A stretch of 64,000 bases of DNA from JAFGJU01 sp964570935 (GTDB lineage: Bacteria > Eisenbacteria > RBG-16-71-46 > JAFGJU01), in contig CAZMZP010000063.1 of the NCBI GenBank assembly GCA_964570935.1, positions 3,085-67,084 of the forward strand. Direction: 5' to 3'. The position numbers and the translations under genes are program-made. Shown piece after piece: positions 60,294 to 64,000 of the stretch (within the stretch, counting starts at the first letter, position 1; each line of letters opens with the position of its first letter). The notes beneath the pieces were generated by a model. That model saw nothing but the letters and a program-made list of their open reading frames with translations. It was not told the origin of the DNA and made no database searches.

Positions 60294-61673
60294 TCACTCA
60301 AGCGTCGCGCCGGTGGCCCGTTCCATCTCGGCCACGGCCATGAAATGCTCGTACACAGCCATGAAATAGTTTGTGCGCGCCGTGGTCAGCGACACCTGCG
60401 CATCGAGCAGCTCGAGCTGAGTGCCGACGCCGTTCTTGTAACGGATGTCGGCGATGTCGAGGCCCTTCTGCGCCTGTTCCACGGACGCGACCTGTGAATC
60501 CATCAGTTTTCTTGCCTCGGCCAGCTTCGACACTGCCTGCTCGACCTCGAGCCGGACCCCGTCCAGGGTCTGGGCGGAGAGCAAGCGGGACTGTTCGTAC
60601 TGCGCCTTCGTCTGCTTTATCTTGCCCTTGGTCCTCAGGCCGTCAAAAATCGGGAAGGAAAGGTCCACCGTGGCGGACCACATCTTTGTGCGCCACTCCC
60701 GGTCGTCGAACTTCGGCTCTTCGGTCTCCAGGAAGGCGCTTCCGACGAACGAGAGACTGGGATACCTGTCCGCTCTTGCCACGTCTAAAGCTGCCTTCAT
60801 CCCGTCCACGCGGAGCCGGGCCGCGGCAAGCTCGTTGCGCTTCTGCTGGGCCCGCGCGAAGGCCTCTTCCACCGAGGTCTCAACGGGCTTTCGCTCGAGA
60901 GCCCCCTCGGGCCTGACCTTTTCGTCCGCGGACAGCCCCAGCGTGTTTCTGAACACTATGAGTGCGCGGTCGAGCTCGTTATCGGCCTTGATGCTGGCCG
61001 GCACGAGCTGCGCCACCTGGACTCTCGCGCGGATGAGCTCGTACTCGGACGCGACTCCCTGCTTGTACAGCTGCTCGACGTTCTTGAGGTGCGCTTCGGC
61101 AAGCTCGAGCGACTGCTTTGCCAGCCCGGACATCTCCTGCGCAAGCAGCACGCCCCCGAACGTCGCCTTCACGGCGAACGTCACTTCCTTGAAGGTGGCC
61201 TCGAGGTTCTCGCGGGCGTAGCCCCGCGCGGCCTTTGCAGCCCGCATGGCGGCGCCCACGCGGCCGGCCGTGTATATGGGCTGGAGAAGCGTGACTCCGG
61301 CTTTGTAGTACTTGTCGTCCAGGTCAAACGTGAACCCCTCGTTGCCACCGTAGTTCACCTTGCCCTCCGTAATCAGGTACTGCGTGTAGCCGCTAAGGTT
61401 CGGAAGCGCGGTGGAGCGCGCCTGGGTGACCTGGGCGTTCATGCTCTCGACTTCCTGTCTCTGGATGAGCACTGCCTTGTTGTTGGCCAGCGCCAGGTCG
61501 ACGCTCTCCTGGAGGCTCAGTTTCTTTGTGCCGCTGTCTTCCGCGCCGTCTAGCGCGGCGGCCCACGCCCCGGACCGGCCGGGTGAGCAGACAACCATGA
61601 GCGCGCAGACCGCGACAAATGCCATCCGCCACATTCCCCCAAGTCGGCTCGTCTTGATTCGCGTTACGTTCAT
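60294..61673 (-). CDS. TolC-family outer-membrane efflux protein
   Basis: This 459-residue protein has a signal peptide (MWRMAFVAVCALMVVCSPGRSGAWAAA, preceded by a short extension) and the two-fold TolC repeat. LSLQESVDLALANNKAVLIQRQEV and RNELAAARLRVDGMKAALDVARADRYPSLS begin each half, with long helical hairpins (EQAVSKLAEARKLMDSQVAS) and beta strands. The start is ATG 61673, with AAGGGA 8 bases upstream; the frame is open to 62009. It exports substrates across the outer membrane together with the adaptor and RND pump encoded downstream. Confidence 0.92.
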   Translation of the reverse strand: MNVTRIKTSRLGGMWRMAFVAVCALMVVCSPGRSGAWAAALDGAEDSGTKKLSLQESVDLALANNKAVLIQRQEVESMNAQVTQARSTALPNLSGYTQYLITEGKVNYGGNEGFTFDLDDKYYKAGVTLLQPIYTAGRVGAAMRAAKAARGYARENLEATFKEVTFAVKATFGGVLLAQEMSGLAKQSLELAEAHLKNVEQLYKQGVASEYELIRARVQVAQLVPASIKADNELDRALIVFRNTLGLSADEKVRPEGALERKPVETSVEEAFARAQQKRNELAAARLRVDGMKAALDVARADRYPSLSFVGSAFLETEEPKFDDREWRTKMWSATVDLSFPIFDGLRTKGKIKQTKAQYEQSRLLSAQTLDGVRLEVEQAVSKLAEARKLMDSQVASVEQAQKGLDIADIRYKNGVGTQLELLDAQVSLTTARTNYFMAVYEHFMAVAEMERATGATLE

Positions 61674-61723
61674 CCGGTGTGTCCCTTCGTGTGGTTGCTG
61701 AGACCGTGCATGCGAGAGCGTCC

Positions 61724-62347
61724 TCAGGCCTTCCCCAGTCCGTCGAAAAGTACGTCGCAGATCATTCGACCCTCTTGCTCGGGAGACGGCTTCACTCCGT
61801 AGAACTGCCAGTAGAGACTCACCGCGTGGAGTATGGCCACGAACACGTGGGCCACTTTTCGCGGGTCCACGCTCCTGATCAGCCCCTTTTCCGCGGCCAG
61901 CGCGAACGTCTCTTCCAGGAGCTCCGTGTACCTGGCGTACTTTTGCATCATCAAGGTGCGAATGCTGCCCCTCATTTCCTTGCTCTGAAACACGTCCTCG
62001 GCGGCGCAAACCCTGAGTAGATAACGGTGCTTCGCGAAATGCTTGAGCTGCTCAACGGCTATGGCCCTTATTCTCGCGCGGGGGTCGAGCTTGCCGGAGG
62101 TCGCGCGCACGACTATCAGGAGCTGCTCGTCTATAGCGTCCTCGAACACCGCCCTCATCAAGTCGGCCTTGCTGGCGAAATACGAGTACAGTGTGGCCTT
62201 ACCCAACCCGGCTTCGACGGCAATCATGTTGAGGGACGCCTTGTGGAATCCCCTTCGCGAGAACACACTCCTCGCCGCGGCGAGAATCTGCTTCCTCGTC
62301 CTCGCACGTTCCCTTTCCCGCCAGGTGAGGCCGTCTGATTTCTTCAT
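61724..62347 (-). CDS. TetR-family transcriptional regulator
   Basis: This 207-residue protein has the N-terminal TetR helix-turn-helix (RKQILAAARSVFSRRGFHKA, then GLGKATLYSYFASKADLM) and an all-helical ligand-binding half. It is the first gene of the minus-strand efflux operon, 50 bases before tolC, and probably represses it and itself. A palindromic operator candidate lies at 62438-62455, just downstream of its promoter. The ligand is unknown. Confidence 0.93.
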   Translation of the reverse strand: MKKSDGLTWRERERARTRKQILAAARSVFSRRGFHKASLNMIAVEAGLGKATLYSYFASKADLMRAVFEDAIDEQLLIVVRATSGKLDPRARIRAIAVEQLKHFAKHRYLLRVCAAEDVFQSKEMRGSIRTLMMQKYARYTELLEETFALAAEKGLIRSVDPRKVAHVFVAILHAVSLYWQFYGVKPSPEQEGRMICDVLFDGLGKA

Positions 62348-62437
62348 GTCATCCGCTCCATGCCCACTCGCCGCGTGGCGCTCCCGACAGGAATGCGCAC
62401 GCGGCGGCCGCTGCCGCGCTCATACTTGTGACTGTTC

Positions 62438-62455
62438 CTCGACCGGTCGGTCGAG
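62438..62455. promoter_or_regulatory. TetR-type operator palindrome
   Basis: CTCGACCGGTCGGTCGAG is an 18-bp near-perfect palindrome with arms CTCGACC and GGTCGAG, close to the common TetR-family operator form GACCGNCGGTC. It sits between the -10 box at 62476-62481 and the tetR gene, which fits autorepression. Confidence 0.6.
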
Positions 62456-62475
62456 AATCGACCGCACGGTCCATA

Positions 62476-62505
62476 ATTCTAGCGGCCAAACCGTGCGCAC
62501 GTCAA
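62476..62505 (-). promoter_or_regulatory. Promoter of the tetR-efflux operon (TTGACG-N18-TAGAAT)
   Basis: On the minus strand TTGACG (62505-62500) and TAGAAT (62481-62476) are separated by 18 bases. Transcription would start near 62469, just before the operator palindrome at 62438-62455. Confidence 0.55.
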
Positions 62506-62983
62506 GGCGTTTTTTCTGGGCCCGGCGATCGACGCCCTGGGTGCCGGCGGCTCGTGTTCTGCGCGGGGTCGACGGCGTCCGTAGCGCTGGGGATTCTGCC
62601 CGTGCTGTGCGGGACGCATCAGTCTCGGTTAACTCCTTAAGACTCGGCCTGATACGGCCCTCTCGCCGGTCGGACACGGGCGGATTACATCAGTATGGCG
62701 GGCGCCCGGCCGGGTCGGCCGGCGAGCAGTGCGACTGAAATTTGTTGTCTGACAGCAGGATGGCGGTCTTTGGTGGAATGTGGCACGTATGTTGTATTCA
62801 CTCATCCCTGCTGCAAGCGCTAGCTTTAACTCGGAAAGGAGGTGACTCCCGGCGCCGGCGGGACCGGGCAGGCATCAAGACTTGGGGCCGGGGCCTCGGC
62901 GGAGAACCAAAGGATACGGGTGGTGGCTTGACGGGTCGCGTCTGACAGGATTGACCGTTTGAAGGAGACCGGGGAGGTCGAAC
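62506..62983 (+). promoter_or_regulatory. Intergenic region with sigma-54-like site and strong distant SD-like element
   Basis: No gene is supported here. TGGCACGTATGTTGTA at 62781-62796 resembles a sigma-54 promoter (-24 TGGCAC, -12 TTGT instead of TTGC, 12-base spacing). AAGGAGGTGA at 62836-62845 is a full complement of the usual 16S rRNA 3' end, but it lies 139 bases before the ATG at 62984 with no start codon beside it. Confidence 0.35.
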
Positions 62984-63796
62984 ATGAAAAAGATCATTGT
63001 GCTGTTTGCCGCGCTGACGTTCGTCGTGGCCTGGGCCGGGCTGGCCGCGGGAGACTGGCTGCCGGGGTGGGACGACTACAAGATGCACTATCCCCAGCTT
63101 CCGGACACGACGACCACGGGGTGGGACGTCCTCTCGTCCGGCGTGTGCGCTGAGCCGGGATGCCGGGTGGCGGACGATTTCATGTGCACCGAGACGGGCT
63201 GGGTGAAGGACATACACTTCTGGGGATCCTGGAAGAATGACCAGGTCGGGCAGATCCAGTACTTCCACTTCGAGATCTTCGAAGACAACGCCGGGCAGCC
63301 GGGCCAGAGAATATGGTGGTACGACGCGCCCATCGCCGGTGTCGGAATAGTGACCAAGAGCGCTCCCGGAGAGGGCTGGTGGAAACCGTGCACGCCGCCG
63401 GAAGTGCTGCCACTCAACCACGCGGCGTACTATCAGTATAACGTCAACGTTATACAGAACCGCTGGTTCTGCCAAGAGCAGGGGCACGTTTACTGGCTGA
63501 GCGTGTACGCGTGCCTTGCGGGACCCGGCCCGCAGTGGGGCTGGAAGACGAGCATTTCAGTGCAGTACGGGGAAGACGGCATGTACGGGAACACCGGGGG
63601 TCCCTGGGTTGGCTCGCTGGTCGACCCGACCACCCAGCTGAGCCGTGACCTCGCGTTCGTCATAACCGGCGACGCCGCTCCGCCGGCCCGCGTGCCGTCG
63701 TTGACGGAGTGGGGCGTGATAATTCTGGCAATGCTGATTGCCGCTGCAGGCGTGATTGCTGTCCTAAGGAGGCGCGCGACAGTCAGAGCGTGCTAG
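62984..63796 (+). CDS. Exported protein with exosortase-like (VPSLTEWG) C-terminal signal, DUF7901-like
   Basis: This 270-residue protein has a signal peptide (MKKIIVLFAALTFVVAWAGLAAG). The mature part has VADDFMCTETGWVKDIHFWGSW and a GQPGQRIWW motif. This resembles a beta-sandwich family (DUF7901) that I remember from planctomycete-like genomes. It ends with VPSLTEWGVIILAMLIAAAGVIAVLRRR, the motif-membrane helix-basic layout of IPTL/VPTL-CTERM sorting signals processed by exosortases. No exosortase gene is in the window. ATG 62984 follows GGGGAGG. Confidence 0.8.
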   Translation: MKKIIVLFAALTFVVAWAGLAAGDWLPGWDDYKMHYPQLPDTTTTGWDVLSSGVCAEPGCRVADDFMCTETGWVKDIHFWGSWKNDQVGQIQYFHFEIFEDNAGQPGQRIWWYDAPIAGVGIVTKSAPGEGWWKPCTPPEVLPLNHAAYYQYNVNVIQNRWFCQEQGHVYWLSVYACLAGPGPQWGWKTSISVQYGEDGMYGNTGGPWVGSLVDPTTQLSRDLAFVITGDAAPPARVPSLTEWGVIILAMLIAAAGVIAVLRRRATVRAC

Positions 63797-63861
63797 CGGG
63801 ACCGCTCAGCCAAGCGTGTCCGCTGCCCGAGGTGCGATGAAATCCGCTGCGCCTCTTCTTG

Positions 63862-63895
63862 AACGGCCGGGTGGCCTTCGCTGCCCGGCCGTTCG
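63862..63895. terminator. 11-bp hairpin after the exported-protein gene
   Basis: GAACGGCCGGG (63862-63872) and CCCGGCCGTTC (63885-63895) pair perfectly around a 12-base loop. There is no T run. Confidence 0.45.
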
Positions 63896-63986
63896 GCTGT
63901 CCGGCCGGAAGGATTCACGTTGGAATGTTCGACTCCACGCGGTACTCTTCCGAACGGGGGAACGTGAACAACAAGGAGGAGCAATC

Positions 63987-64000
63987 ATGAAGGAGGAGCA
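63987..64000 (+). CDS. Possible start of a gene running off the window
   Basis: ATG 63987 follows ACAAGGAGGAGCAATC, a strong ribosome-binding site. Only MKEE and part of a codon are visible. The first codons themselves repeat the AAGGAGGAGCA sequence, so the true start could lie beyond the window. Confidence 0.3.

Overview
The window looks like a piece of chromosome from an uncultivated, GC-rich (roughly 60-65 percent by eye), Gram-negative bacterium. The evidence for an outer membrane is a TolC/adaptor/RND operon, a candidate beta-barrel protein and a lipoprotein. Two large secreted proteins end in FlgD/Por-like domains (NPFNP...SGVY), which are typical of the Fibrobacteres-Chlorobi-Bacteroidetes superphylum and related candidate phyla. 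Two other exported proteins end in an identical-looking WGxIKxLYR tail. I infer an FCB-like candidate phylum but cannot name a species. No phage, insertion sequence, CRISPR array or rRNA was seen. One CAU tRNA gene and one broken tRNA-Leu 3' end are present.

Layout. 0-4 kb: a thiL fragment cut by the window edge, an exported protein behind a consensus promoter and a long leader, and a DUF885 metallopeptidase-like protein. 4-10.2 kb (minus strand): a housekeeping operon tRNA-Met(CAU)-tilS-ftsH-folE-folP-cdaA. 10.3-14.1 kb: a barrel-like protein, guaB, a QueG-like Fe-S protein and a DUF4416 protein, then an orphan gene on the minus strand. 15.4-19.4 kb: a chemosensory-like cluster (CheW-like, MCP-like, CheW-like, REC-GAF-HD-GYP) with no CheA. 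20-27.4 kb: a full F0F1 ATP synthase operon, then tsaD, tail-to-tail with a tricorn-core-like S41 protease. 30.2-34.4 kb: a second signalling cluster (REC-GGDDF, a histidine kinase fused to HD-GYP, and a lone receiver) behind a good sigma-54 promoter. 34.8-40.1 kb: a PriA lacking ATPase motifs, an HD protein, a TPR lipoprotein and an IlvC paralogue with altered catalytic residues. 40.4-49.6 kb: rho-rpmE-DUF1385-prfA-prmC and a small protein-murA-selB-ispG. 49.8-56 kb: exported proteins. 56-62.4 kb (minus): a tetR-tolC-adaptor-RND efflux operon. 63-64 kb: an exported protein with an exosortase-like C-terminal signal.

How the genes work together. Housekeeping modules follow familiar gene orders: folate synthesis with FtsH and TilS, ATP synthase, and RF1 with its methylase PrmC. 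The accessory content is dominated by cyclic-dinucleotide signalling (CdaA, one GGDDF protein and two HD-GYP proteins) and by exported proteins carrying at least three kinds of C-terminal tail.

The most unusual observations are the ATPase-motif-less PriA, the KARI paralogue without its catalytic Lys and one Glu, the repeated WGxIKxLYR tail, the CheA-less chemosensory/HD-GYP operon, an RND pump without the TM4 aspartates, and an AtpA P-loop lacking its Thr. All functional calls come from reading motifs by eye; no database search was run.
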